Assembly: GCA_033807695.1 (NCBI GenBank)
Contig: CM066304.1
Coordinates: 992,001-1,056,000, forward strand
Origin: Daedaleopsis sinensis
Taxonomy: Eukaryota > Basidiomycota > Agaricomycetes > Polyporales > Polyporaceae
Direction: 5' to 3'
DNA length: 64,000 nucleotides
The notes under the pieces are model-generated. The model did no database searches. It saw nothing but the letters and a program-made list of their open reading frames with translations, and was not told the DNA's origin. The position numbers were made by a program, and so were the translations under genes. The first letter of the stretch is position 1; each line of letters opens with the position of its first letter. Below, piece by piece: positions 46,260 through 58,793 of this stretch.

Positions 46260-49200
46260 CTTGGAACGGCATGGCGTTCTCTTCCGCTACTAGATAGTAG
46301 GCGGCCGGCCGGCGGGACCTCACGGTACTTGGACTTGGAGATCGGCATATATTTATTAGACTCGAAGGCCCTGATTTCTTGTTATATACTGGCGTTCCCA
46401 TGTTCACCACTAGCACACTGGTATTCATTGTAGGAGCCGATTTCGACTAATGTATACACTGACTCGGAGGCCTTGGTGTGCAGGTCTTCGGCATGAGCAG
46501 CGTCACGGTGGCCCGTACATAAGTGAGGCACGTCGGAACTTAAAGCAGATGATCATAGCTCCGACGCTCACTAAAACTGGCAGCTGGTCGCCCTCCGAGT
46601 CCGCCATGACCAACCCAAGAGAGTGCGGCACTGAAGCTCGAACGAGCCATGTTCAGTATCAGCATCCTTACGCGACACCTCCAGACATTCAAAAACCAGC
46701 CCCACGTTGACCACCGGGACAAAATTAAACATTCAGTCCACCGTGTTCGTCCTAAATCAAAGGTTTACCTCGGGCTCAGCGGACGGGTCAGCGCTGATCA
46801 CGAGTAATGAGGATCCCGAGTTCGCTACATAGACAGCATGGCCAGGCTGAGAGAACGTACAGGCTGTCTCGCCGCACGTCTCAGATTTGGGCTTGTGTCC
46901 ACCTCAAACCTCTCGGACGCACATAGTTGCAACACGAGAGTGTCCCGGGTGTCGACGGCATATGCATATTGAAAGTCGATGACCATTGACGTGCGGTGTT
47001 GCACGGAACACGGAGCCGAGGAAAACAGCGTGCATCTTCTCCCGCTCGGTCGACGGTTTGTCTTAGTCCATAGTGGCGGCGCGACCCAGATAATGTTGAT
47101 GTCTGGCGTGGATGCGATGCGAGAGCAGGGCAGCTCCGGACGAATGGTCTCGTGCAGGTCACTACTCAGAACATCGACGGTCCGAGCTAGTTTGCAGTCG
47201 TCGAGAGGGCCTTGCGGTGCCAATGCTGAGCCACTCATGGACGTTCGTCGGCGTGTGGTGAGACTCCCGAGGGCGCGTCCGAGTGACTTGGAAGTAGCTC
47301 GAAGGACCGGTGGCGTAAGCAAAGACGAGCATAGTCTCGTTTTCTGAGACAACCGACTTGTAAGCCGTGCGGCCGACGTTGCGAGCTTTTGACGAGGTCG
47401 GCAGAGCAGAAAGGCAAGTGTGAATGAGAGGCGGAGAACGGGTCGTGCCGGGGATTATTGGGGCGGGCGTAGCCAGCATAGTCCGCACCCGTGCAGGGCG
47501 TTAGCACCCATCCTCCTTGTCCGTTCGAATTTTGACCGGCCGTATGCGTGAATGACCTGCGAGACGTGTACACTAGGTGGTGAGTACACGCCGTTATAGA
47601 GACATAAGGGTGCTTACTCGTACAGATAGGAGAGATGATTGCACGGGAAGCCCTTCTGCAGATACACGGTTATGATGTTTATCTCCGTCAAGGCTGGCAC
47701 CGAAGCAAGTGAGATGGGTGCAGAGAGCCTGGGGATTTTGAGCGCAGAGAGAGCTAGTTAGCTAGTAGCAGCGAGCGATAGATATCACGGAAGGAGGACA
47801 GTGACCCTAGGCCTAGGAGGTACTAGGCTGAACATGACTCGAGAAAGGCGGCCCTGCGGCGACAGTGAACGTTTGAACGTTCAACGTTCAAGTTCAGTTC
47901 CAACTCAGTTCAATTTGAATTTCGATTCAATTGGATCCGGATCAAATTTAAAGCGAGCAGGCGTCTCCTCGGGAACCACGCGACTCCGTCGAGTGACTAA
48001 CCCTCCTTTCTTGACGGAGTCCTTCCAACACATTCACTCGGCCTATTTCCAACGTAAATTCGTCGACTCTTGCAACTCTTATCCTCGGTCAACGAGCCGA
48101 AGGCGTATTCCCAAGTGCCATCAAAGCCACGTCGCAAATTGGAGAATGACCAATGTGCCTTCGGAGATCACACTATCACATTTTGTGATTCGATAATCGA
48201 TTCGCTCGACCACTCGGAGTTTTAGACTCGTAAGGGTAAGCTTGCGAAGCTACTCATGCTGTATATAGTATACTGATTCTGCTGATACTTGTCATGACGG
48301 AAACTCATGCACAATTTGCTGTCACTTGTCATCATCTTTTGACCAGCGGCACGGGGGATCTCACTGCCAGTGAGCGTTACTTCATGCTTTACACCGGACC
48401 ATGTGAGACTTGCAATTCAGTCCGTATCTGAATACTGAACAAATTTGAGATTTTCTTTGCAGTGTGCGATACTCCGATTTTAAAATGCATGGCACCGTCC
48501 TAGCACTCAACGCAGATCATGATGCGACGTAGCGCCAGCCTGAGAGTATTACACCAGCACTGTCGGTCGTTTAGCCCTCGCCGTTCTCCCACGTTGATGC
48601 CTGGATTTGCACGGCTCTGCATATGTGTTCTCATAGAACTTTCAATGTCACTAACTCTGCTCATGCTCCAAAGGTCCGCGACACCTCACATAGCTGGCAG
48701 ACGTCGACGATCAAGGAAGAGCCGATATAGCGCATACATCGACGCGATGCTTGCATTTAATAAGCTATCTTGATCATGCACCTACAGCTCGTTACCATGT
48801 AGGACAAGGGCGGCTCAATGCTTACCTTGCGTAAGTACCGCTCTGGGAGCAGTGAGTCGATAGAATTTCGGACGGATCTACCTAACCACCTCTCACGGAA
48901 TTTCTCTGAACGTTTCTAGCGGCCAGGCTGGGCGGTACCCGTCATACAAATATCCTCGACACCTCTGGTCGGCTTGCCCGGCCAAGTACATGGCAGGGCC
49001 TGACCGGCTGTGTGCTGTACTAGTTGCTGCGGAACATTCGCTAGAGAACACGACGGAGGACTGGTACCGCTGGGCGCCGTGAATGTGTCGTGAGTAACCT
49101 GCAGGTTTCGTTGCATCAAGATGCTATCTGTATAAACTGCTCATATGAAATGTTCAGTACACGATGTTCCCAACGGATACTAGAGAAGCCGTAGCCGCGG

Positions 49201-49391
49201 AGTCAGCAGGGCCCCGCCTCCAGGCTCAGTTCGATCATCAGCACCTGGCAGTAGTCAAGGCCTCCTACGCCCTGGGTCTAGGATACTCGGATACATTATG
49301 AAGGTCGCTTCCTATTGGCTACACCTGTCGACCGTTGACCTGTGGACAGCATGGTGTCCGCATGTAGAGCGCCATAACCGGCGAGGGTTTG
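46260..49391. other. Long region without recognised genes
   Basis: About 3.1 kb. Notable contents are a cluster of small palindromes at 47868-47955 and a 45-codon frame at about 49159-49302 (MFPTDTREAVAAESAG...) that faintly recalls the N-terminus of fungal SAM-dependent methyltransferases and could be a remnant. Elsewhere I see no exon series, tRNA or transposon ends. Confidence 0.4.
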
Positions 49392-49400
49392 TATATATAA
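49392..49400 (+). promoter_or_regulatory. TATA box of the O-fucosyltransferase-like gene
   Basis: TATATATAA about 45-53 bp upstream of the ATG at 49445. Confidence 0.6.
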
Positions 49401-49444
49401 GCATTCAAAGCGTCCGATGAGACCCCTTCCACTGCGCCAGAGCC

Positions 49445-51219
49445 ATGCTTCTTCCAAAATTCGTGAAGTACTCTAAACCCCTGGTCGTGGACAGATTTTA
49501 TTGGGCCAAGACCCGCTACGCATTCTACTCAGCCGGTCTCATCGTTCTCATCGCCCTTTTCCACTTCTACGGGCGCCGCCACGCCGAGCCGACTCTAGCC
49601 CACGTCGAGTCTCACTGGCAGGAGTATCCTCCTCCTCCTGTTCCAGAAGTGCCTCCCCCGCCGCTCTTCAGCGAGTTCCACGACGCGGAACTTCGACTAC
49701 CCCAACAAGATTGGAGCAAGACCAAACCATCGGAGAACGAGAGATTTTTTCTTGCAGCAAGTCATGCATACGGTATGTCGCTGTCACGTTTCAGAAGAGG
49801 TAGCTAGATCTCACGCAGATAGCGTAGGGCAGGGTTGGGGGAACGCATTGCAGGAGCATATACTCAACGCTTACCTAGCATATCGCTCGGGACGATCGTG
49901 AGCAACCTTTGCATCTCTCATCCTCCCTTCAAATGGCTGCTTAGTACACTCACATATCGCAGATTCGTAATGAACAACTTCACGTGGAACCCCGACGGAT
50001 CCCTGTACACGAAATTCAACTCGGTCAAAGACATACCCTCGCAGATACCTTACTCTGCTCTTCTTCGAGGTATCCGCAGCCCCTGTCTCATCGTTATGCT
50101 AATCCGTTGACGAGAACATGACAAGGTCCTATTACTGGCGAGCCGTTCCCGAGCGGAGACCGCGCACCTCTAGCTGTCAGCGAAGTCTACTACGACCATA
50201 TCTGCCCTACAAAACACGAAATCAATCGCGTCGAGGTGATTGAGAAATTATCGACTCAAGATCAAAACACGGCCTCAGGCCTCACGGATACGTTCTCGCG
50301 CTTGCTCATTGAGTCGGAACACCCGTGCGTGGAGATCTCGAAGTACACGGGGGCTATCTACGGTCACAGTCAGTACGTCTCTCTTTCAGATACACCAAAC
50401 GAGGCCACACTATCTGTCCTTCCTTAGAACGTTCGGCGCGCGCGGGGCTATGGACAAGATCTGGCCAGAGTTCGCCGCCTCGCCGATCATGACCCACTTC
50501 GGATGGTCCACGCTCATCGAGGTCGCCTTCGACATGAACCGCGATCTCTTCATGCCCAAAGATCCTCTCGCCCCCTTCCTCTCCACCACGCCTTTCACGA
50601 CCAGCGCGGAGCGATACACCGTGATCCCCGGGCTGATGGTCGTCCACGTCCGGCGCGGAGACTACGAGATCCATTGCACGTCGCTCGCACACTGGGCGGA
50701 GGACTTCATCAGCATCCTCACGCTTCCAGGTGTGCTCGACCAGTTCACCCCTGCTCCCCGCAAGGACCTCCCGAACACGACGGCCGAGAACATCGAGTAC
50801 TACCGTAGACGCTGCTACCCCACGGTCGAGGAGATCGTGCGCAAGATCGCAGACGTCCGGCGCACCCCCGCGGCGCAGGGTGTGCGGAGGCTCCACATCA
50901 TGACGAACGGCCGTCCGCCGTTCATCAGCGACCTGAAGCGCGCACTGTACCACGGGCTCGACTGGGACAGCGTCTCCAGCAGCCGTGATCTGACTCTCAA
51001 CTGGGAGCAGAAGTACGTGGCGCAGGCCGTCGACCAGCTCATCGGGCAGCGAGCGCAGGTATTCATTGGAAACGGAGTGCGTGCATTTCACTTGGCTCGG
51101 AGCGTTGTATCGGCTGGGCTGACTTTCGGTCTCTGTGGCAGTTCTCGACTCTCACTTCCACTACGGTCACGATGCGCATGGCTAATAAACTTCCCATGGA
51201 CAGTACACGGTTCTGGTGA
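49445..51219 (+). CDS. O-fucosyltransferase-like type II membrane protein
   Basis: Six exons (49445-49772, 49828-49897, 49963-50069, 50126-50372, 50428-51076, 51142-51219), 1,479 nt, 492 residues, phases consistent. A short cytoplasmic N-terminus is followed by one membrane anchor (AFYSAGLIVLIALFHFYG) and a proline-rich stem (YPPPPVPEVPPPPL), the usual layout of Golgi glycosyltransferases. The lumenal domain has the GQGWGNALQEHILNAYLAYR start of the fungal GDP-fucose O-fucosyltransferase-like family, the nucleotide-binding VVHVRRGDYEIHC, and the C-terminal box IGNGFSTLTSTTVTMRM. Acceptor substrate is unknown. Catalytic-region motifs look complete. It lies about 0.4 kb outside the Plavaka element. 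Confidence 0.85.
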
Positions 51220-51624
51220 CATAGTCTAGTAATTATTGGGACAATGGTGGATCTTACGCAATATTTCGCACTGACTGGGTATCATTGAGCACATAATACT
51301 ATTACCGCGGTCCTTTACCTCGAGATCAGCTCACCGTTTCAAATTTTGTGATAAGTCGTTGCTTGTCCGTCGGGAGGCTGCAGCGGCGGCCGGCGGGCAA
51401 CCAGAATTTGACGCGGCGTGCCGCGGCGAGCCGCGACGTGCAGTGTCCGCGTCACTTCGCGGCACACCGCGTCGCAGTGTGTTTGAGCAAAAATTTGAAA
51501 TAGAAGTATTTAGTATACTCGTCTATGAGATACGAAAATAGAGCGACATTGTATAGGCGAGCTGTGCGAGGGGGAGGAAGAGCATGTTTGACTCAGTTGC
51601 CACCGGATGGTGGGAGTTCTACCA
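51220..51624. other. Intergenic region with a GC-rich hairpin
   Basis: Between the O-fucosyltransferase-like gene and the left end of the Plavaka element. It holds the GC-rich inverted repeat 51410-51473 and nothing else recognisable. Confidence 0.5.
51410..51473. repeat. GC-rich inverted repeat (hairpin)
   Basis: Arms 51410-51425 (GACGCGGCGTGCCGCG) and 51458-51473 pair over 15 of 16 bases around a 32-bp loop that is itself GCG-rich. AATTTGA-type sequence flanks both sides. CpG sites in the arms are intact, so no strong mutation bias against CpG is apparent. Confidence 0.75.
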
Positions 51625-51848
51625 CGCATCAGGAAAATGACACATACCTGAAGTGACCTGAACCTGAGATATATGACCTGGGCCTGGGCCGGCCGGCCTA
51701 CAAGGCCTACAGTAACCTGGGCTGTAAGAAGGTGTCCTGGGGAATAAAGGAGGAACCTACGTGAACTGGAGCTACACTGACAGATGTGTGAGCCAGTACT
51801 ACTAGCAGTCCTCAAATATGTACATACACGACATATAGAATGGGATAA

Positions 51849-54800
51849 CTAAGATGCAATTTCGTGGGCGTGATGATCTGCATACTTGTTTACATAGAAA
51901 GATTGAAAGGCGTCTAGTGTATCGGTATGACGAAGCTGGTGAGGAACTGGTCCATCAGCTACGCCAATCAGATGCGCAGCGCGCAACATACAGTCCAAAT
52001 GTATAACAGAGAGAACTAGACGACCGTGATCATCAGCCAACGGCTCGACGATCCACATTCCAGTGTCCTCGCACGGCGTCTGTCCAGTCGGCTCGAACCA
52101 CGACACGAGCGCGCACGGATATACCACCCCATTAGTATACTTGAAAGAGAATAGAAGATGTACTCGTACGACACTCAGACCACGAAAGCCCGGCAGGGTC
52201 TCATCGTCGACGACGTACGCGCAGTCGTGACGGGGCGGGCCGCCGCGCCACGACGGGACTGCGCGTATTCGTTCCTTCGTCATGCCTTTGACCCCGCATA
52301 TGTCGCTCGGAGCGCGGAACACGGCTACTGCCGAGGGGAATACGTCGATCCGGGGAGGCGGTAGAGGGCAGAGGTCGAGAGGCACATCCTCCCCGACTAT
52401 GTTCTCGCCGTCATCGCGGATCTGCACGAGGAGGAACCGCCGAATCAACTCGGGGAGTTGGGGGACGTTAATAGCGGTGGCGAGGTCGTCAAGGAGTTTC
52501 GGATAGCCACGCGCTGTGACGGAGGATACGTCAGTAGGCAAGCTAAAGGGAGTTGAGAGGACAGCGCCGTACATTTGCGCTTGGCGAGGTAGACGCTGGC
52601 GAGTGGCTCGTCGTCCACAGGTCCTCCATCTTCGTCTTCCGCGATAGCAGCCTGACGCTCTGCTAGGTCGTCCTGCGCGGCCATGTTGTCGTCGTCGTTG
52701 TCGTCGAGGCCGAGGCCGTCCCAGATGTCGCCTTCGGGGATCGCAGGGAGGCGCGCGCAGGGACCGCGCAACATACCGCGGGCTGTGAAGTCAACTCGCG
52801 CAGCGGCGAGTTTGTCGAGCCGCTGGTTGGTCAGGAGCATCTGGCCAAGGGCGTTGAACTTATTTGAGCGCCGCCAGGGTTCTTTAACCGCTTTGATATG
52901 CTTGGATTCGGTTATGGAAGAGCACAGCCCATTCGGCGCACCGAACATCTGGATCAGGGCCGGATAGTGCTTGAGCGAGTGTTGTCGAGGGAGCGAGAAG
53001 CCGACACGGACGCCGACCTCTTCGAATATTGCCCGTTCTTGGTGAAACCGTGCCAAAGCGTGTTCGATGGCGTGCAGCGTGGTCGTGGTGATGACGTCGC
53101 GCCGAACTAGGTAACAGAATTCGAGGAACGCAGAGATCGCGTGCATCATCTGCGTGGGTACATATCCGGCGATCGCACCAAGGTAGACCTGTTTGGGTTG
53201 GGGTACATTAGCTGCGAGTCCAAAGCGATGATGATAGTAGTACATACCTTCATAAGCGCCTTCGAATCGTCTCCTGTCCACTGCTTGAACCCTCGACCCT
53301 CGGGGAAACGACGTAGCCCCGGGAAATGCGGTACTGCGGCAATCCTGTGAAGAGAGACAACAAGGTATGAGGTTTGCAAGTTGCAACATTGAGATGTTAA
53401 TGAGTCATTGACACTCACCGACGATCAATGTCGGCAAGGATCTCATCGGCGGCGGCCTGCCCTTGTGTATTGACGAGGTATTGTTCGACCCAAGATACTA
53501 AATGGTCCTTGAAGGTACCTTTTATTATCTGATGTAAGAGGTCGGGCGAGAGCATTTCGTGTATGTCGGCTCTCGGAAAATGAAGGGTAAAGGGCTGGAG
53601 ACGAAGAACATCGTTAGTCCTGCGGTCATACTAGTAGCAGTGGCAGGCAGTAGAGATTGTGAACACTGACCAATAGATCCCCGACTATGCCATAGTCGTC
53701 CCACAGGGCGTCGAGGGAGAGAGCGCCTAGCAGCTCTGCTGTGTGTCGATGCGTTCGGCGTGGGCAATCCGGTCCATCAAGATCTCGCCGATCGGCACAG
53801 CATCTGTCGATGCTGTGGTTAGAATGTACAGTATTACGCGCACGAAGATCAGCGGCGTACTTTGGGCACCAGCCTTGGACAATACACGCGAGCAATGCTT
53901 GCTCGGGATAGTCCGCGATGTAGGGCCCGAGGCCGTATATGGTGCGTCGGTAGTGACCATCTGCATAGCGAACGACCTCGGGCGTGCTCATCCCTGTTTT
54001 GAGAGATTGAAGGATGCGGTGCAGGGATGTATGGAACAACTGTCGACGGAATTTGCGGAAGTCGGCGTCGTTCTGGTGATCCTTGGCAGCTGCGCAAGTA
54101 TATCAGCTAGTTCGTCCCGGTAATGTCACGGTAATGATAGTAGATAGATGAGACTCACTTTTCGGGATCGCCAGGAAGGCCACGACGGACACTGCATTCC
54201 GGTGGGCACGTCGCGTGGTGTTGTGGACCAGTCCGTTCGAGAGGTACAGGGGGTAGTAATCATTTTGCCCCGTGGCTACCGAGACGGTGGTCTTGTCGCT
54301 ACCCAATATGACCGGGCAGAACGTCGCACCGTGCGTACCAGGGTCTTCCGCTATTTTGTCCTGACTACACAGTTAGAAAGAAGCGGCATGCGAGGTAGTG
54401 TGTTTTCTTACCGCCTGCTGCCATGCCCAATCGCCGGTCATGAAGTCCGAAAGCACACGTTCTTCACCGTGGTATACCTTTTTGGGTGTCATGTCCATCT
54501 CCCCGTCGAAGCTTCGGTTGCCTAGTTGATTGTGCAGCACCTCCCGGGGACATCTGAACCAGACGGTGTACTCTTGCTCCATCCACGAAGGCACGTCGCC
54601 TGCCGGACGCGGCCCCACGTACGTTACCACAAACGCCTGCCAGAGTACATCCCCGAGTGCGATGAGGTCGTTAGTCTCGTACATGTGGCCGTGGTTCGCA
54701 AAAGGAGGGGCCTGACCAGGCTCTCCATATGCGGACCATAGCTGCATGAGGGTATCAATATTCCCGCCAGACATCTTCACTTCACGGAACAAGAAGTCCG

Positions 54801-55297
54801 CGAGCTCAAATTGGGCACGCGAATCGTAAGGATGATAATTTCGCGGATGCCGCGGCGGCATCGGCGGAGGTAGGGCACCGTCCGGAAGGTCGTTCCCATT
54901 GAGGTCGCACGGGCGGCCTACAAGTTTGCGAAGGACGGGATGTACACAGCTTGGTTTGAGCAAAGTGCTGGACTATGAGAACACGCAGGGACGACGTACC
55001 CGTAAGAAACGGGTGGGATTCGACATGAACTGGGCCCTCGCGGGGCCTCGGGGCCGCGGGCGGCCCGTCTGCTTGTGGCTCCGGAGGCCCGCCAAGGTCG
55101 TTCGCATCATCGCCATCCTCCCCATGTATACTGTTCGGCGGAGATGGCAGCGGATCCTCAGCCGCTGCTGCTGCAGGTACGTGACCGTGCACGGTTGTGA
55201 TGTGCGCTTTGCGGCCACGATATGTCTGGAAAAGACGTGTGCACTCGGGCCACATGCACGGGATGTCTCGAGGATGGAAGATGCGTGTTTTTTTCAT
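51849..55297 (-). CDS. Plavaka-type transposase
   Basis: Multi-exon gene, roughly 1,000 residues. Near the start (ATG at 55297) is a zinc finger with C-X4-C-X12-H-X4-H spacing (CMWPECTRLFQTYRGRKAH). Then come the Plavaka-family blocks: HPYDSRAQFELADFLFREVK, MSGGNIDTLMQLW, GDVLWQAFVVTYVGPRP, EYTVWFRCPREVLHNQLGN, DFMTGDWAWQQA, VILGSDKTTVSVATGQNDYY, PLYLSNGLVHNTTRRAHRNA, a DLDGP box, FPRADIHEMLSPDLLHQIIK, and RFHQERAIFEEVGVRVGFSL. The RNase H-like catalytic acidic residues should be in the D-containing blocks. Introns splice in phase where I checked (for example at the HPFLTGRPCDLNG and AKRKSRGYPKLL joins), and I saw no stop or frameshift, so the copy may be functional. Confidence 0.88.
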
Positions 55298-56068
55298 GGT
55301 CTTTGCATAACAGTGACATATAATCGGGTGAAAAGTCTTGGTCGATTTGGGGACATACGTAAATGTTTAACGAGACTCACAGATCGATGAGGCGGGGTGG
55401 TCTGGTATGCGTATAGACGTATCGTTCAGTTGTAGCGGTGCAGAGAGATGTCGGGATGAGCGCCGGTCTACTAGTATTGGAATGAGGGCAAGAGTAAAGT
55501 TGAGACTCGATGAGGTATGTGTAATTAAGTATCTGGAGACGCACCAGATCCACCCGTGCGCATCCGTGTTTTTGGCGATTTGTAGAACCTTCGCCTGCCG
55601 GAAGACGTGACGTACTAGTAATCCCGGGCAAGTTGAGAGGAGCCGCTCATGGAACTGGCAGAAGGCGGGTACGAACATTGTGATGAGGGGGCAATCGGCG
55701 AGTGCGACTGTATCCAACAGCTTCGAGGACTTGGGTGGCAGTAGGAGGAGCAAAGCCGGAGTGGATGAGCCTAAGGAAGATTGTGTGTCAGCGAGATCGT
55801 CCTGGCCATTCGCAAAGTGCGAGATCCGGTGCCGCCGCACATGCGGGAACAGTGCATATGCGAATGTGATGTGACCTATTGGGCAGGTCGCAAGCAGGAC
55901 AGCCCCAGGTATGTGGCTGAACACTTAGCGCACTATGACGGGGCGCGCAAGCCCGTAGGTGCCAGTGGCGACACCTGAAACCGGCCATCCCGACTTGCAC
56001 CACGTCGCAAGTCCTTCCACCTTTTTTTTCCTCCCACCACTCCCACCCGTCTCGACCAAGCATCTCAA
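55298..56068. other. Region between the two divergent transposon genes
   Basis: 771 bp between start codons of the transposase (minus) and second gene (plus). It is expected to hold both promoters. No other feature recognised. Confidence 0.5.
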
Positions 56069-58793
56069 ATGCCTCCCAAAGGTAAAAAGGCCAGCCAAAC
56101 CGCTGCGAGTGGTAAGCGGGGGCGTCGCGAGCCCAAGGGGGAGGTCCCAGCTCCTATGGTACCGGCAGCTCCAGCGGCCCCGTCCGCACCTCCCGACGAA
56201 GGGGCCCCAGCTCATCCGATGGAGACCAGAGACACTACCAAAAACTCACACCCCGGGGCCAGAGACCTCCCTCACTTTGACCCCGACCGTCCCTCGCGCG
56301 TCCCCACGCCTCCAGCTGAGCGACGTAAGGCTCGCGCAGCTGCGGAGCGAGCCGCGAGAGTGGCCAAAGAACGCGATATGGCAGTCAAATTGGCAGCCCT
56401 CGAGAAGGCTGCCTCCATCGAGCGCGAGAACAACGTCGAGGACGCTATCGCGGCCGAGTCACGTCGCAAGCCGCCCGCCCCCCGGGCTGTCAACAAAAAA
56501 TCGCAAGGCCTCGGCCGCCAGCCGCCCGCAGCGAACAGTACGAGATCCTGTTACCAACGTCAAGTAAACCCATGCTTACCTGTTACTATTATGCATGACA
56601 GTGTCTGAACCCATTCTGGGGTCCTCCAAGGGCAAGACCATTGCCGAACAGTTGGACGAGGACGAGAAGGAGCTCGAGACAAGCGAATCCGAAGCTATGT
56701 CCATTGGGGGTCAGTACCCGAGAACTTAATCTTATATTTCAGTCTTTGGTATGACTTACATGACCGCATATCCACAGATCCGGCAACACTCCCAACCTCT
56801 GCGTGGGGCACGGTCGACGACGAGGTGGATGGGGCGATGATCCCGGGCCTGGAGTCCGATGCTTCAGGATCTGAGTTCGAACCCCCTGCTGATGGGGACG
56901 ACGACGCTGAGGACGAGGACGAGGACGAAGGCGACGAAGACGAGGGCGAGGAGGAGGTGAGCAACGAGGAGAGTGACACAGGCGCAGTCCCGAACCGCGG
57001 ACGTGCGAAGGGCAAGCAAGGGCTCAGGCGCGCAGACGTTGTTGCGACCCGTGGCAAAGAGGCGCCTAATGCCCTGAAGCGGAAAGACGCCGACCCACAC
57101 AAGTACGTCTTCCCGTTCCCTCTCATAATCCCATCCCATTCTAACTCGCACTATACGCTCAACAGGATAACCACCAAAAAGAACAAGACCAAGCCCCAAG
57201 TCGTTGGCCTCAGCGCAGTTTGGAGCACGTTCCTCACCAACGGCGGGAAGGGCGACCGCCCCTCAACAGACACAACCACGACTGCGGCTGCCGTGTCAGT
57301 CAGTGCGACCCCCCGACGCAAGGTACTCGGTACTTCGAAGCCCGCCAAACCGAAGGCACGTACAGCTGCTTCTGCGTCCACAGCATCTCTTCCAGTCGCG
57401 CCTGAGGAGCCCCAGCCGGGCGTGCACGAGAACGCTGGCATCAGCGACGCCGAGGAAGCTCAAGGCCAAGAGCGGTCGACATTGAGCGACCCCGCCGCCG
57501 CCGCCCGTTCTGGATTACGTTGGCTGAAGGATCTCGACGACCAGCTTGTCGAGGGCGCCCCGAACGAGTTGATCAAGGTGCCTCGCAAGGTAAGTTGGCC
57601 CGTGTTCTACCTCCCATCCCCCCACGTTCACCTCCATGCCTGGCGGTGTACAGGAAGATGTGTTCATCAAGACGAAGAACATGTCTGCTGCCAAGGCCGC
57701 TGGCGTCGTTGACGACAAGCCTGAGCGGTCAAAATGGACCAACAACCATGTCCCCGCCAAGATGCTCCATCAATTTATCCGTGTCGTCGTCGCCCTCTCC
57801 CGGGTCCATGCCAGCATCGCCGAGCCATGGGTATACCCCAATCAACAAGAGCGTCAGCAAATCTTCAAAATCGCGTACCCGTGGTCCGCTCATATCGTCG
57901 CCCAGGGCGATGTATTCTACGATCTCGTACGCCCTTACCCCCTCCTTCTCCAGCTCCATATTCCTTGTATAGTACTGACCACTCGTTCGCTACCGACATA
58001 TTATAGATGACTACTCGCATTCAAGATTTCTATTCTAAACTCGGTAACAGCGGCGTCAAGGCCGTCGACAAGGCCATCACCGAGAATCCCCAACTCAAGA
58101 CTCCGGAGGCGATCGTTGATTGGGTGGAGGCCCAACTTGGTGGGGGTTCTATGAATGGCATTGGCAAGCTCGCTGCGCCGTTCTTGTGGCGCAGCTGGAA
58201 ACACGAAGACAACCGTCATGTCAATGAGTCCATTACTATATCCCTCGTCTTCTTACCAAGCTCACACGGATGCCCACAGGGAATGTTTGAAGGCCGTCTG
58301 ATCTTAGAAACCCTCGGGGATGCGTACATCCCAGTCATCGACGCCATACCCGATGACCTTCGCCCCGACGACGAACAAGCCGATAACTTCCGACCCGTTG
58401 GCGCCCTTGTCCTTGCTGCTGTCGCCGTACGTCCCCGAAATCAGCTCACCTTTTCCACCCACTCACAGCCTCACGGCATAGGTCGAGCGTGCCCTCCGCA
58501 TGTGGCTCAGCGGCCAGAAAATTAGGATCATGACGGCCGCTGGCCACTTTTCCGAGGACAATTGGGCAGACAAGCGCCAAACGGAGAACGGGGTCACAAT
58601 ACGCGTCCGTCGCATCGAGAGACTCGTGAAGGCGGTTCGTCGTCTCCCCAACGACCGCTGGGAGGCCATCCTGCGGGGCTCTCGCGGAGCATACGACCAG
58701 ACTAGAGAGAACGCCACCATACTAGTCGTCGACGACGACTCGGACGACTCCGAGCAGCTTCAATCTGCCGGAGAAGAGTCCGAGGAGGTGTGA
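56069..58793 (+). CDS. Second gene of the Plavaka-type element, function unknown
   Basis: Start MPPKGKKASQTAASGKRGRR at 56069 and stop at 58791-58793; about eight exons, though some internal joins (such as 56549-56606) are uncertain. The N-terminal third is basic, Pro/Ala-rich and probably disordered, with a helical run (ERRKARAAAERAARVAKERD). An acidic block follows (DGDDDAEDEDEDEGDEDEGE). The C-terminal half looks folded (MLHQFIRVVVALSRVHASIA, LILETLGDAYIPVIDAIPDD, GALVLAAVAVERALRMWLSG) and ends in an acidic DDDSDDSEQ tail. I do not recognise a domain. Because it lies inside the element between the two ends, divergent from the transposase, I infer an accessory transposition or regulatory role; it could also be a captured host gene. 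Confidence 0.65.

Noticed and set aside
46825..47573. Minus-strand open frames of 90-175 codons
   Set aside because: No family motif, no splice pattern and no start context; composition looks like chance frames.
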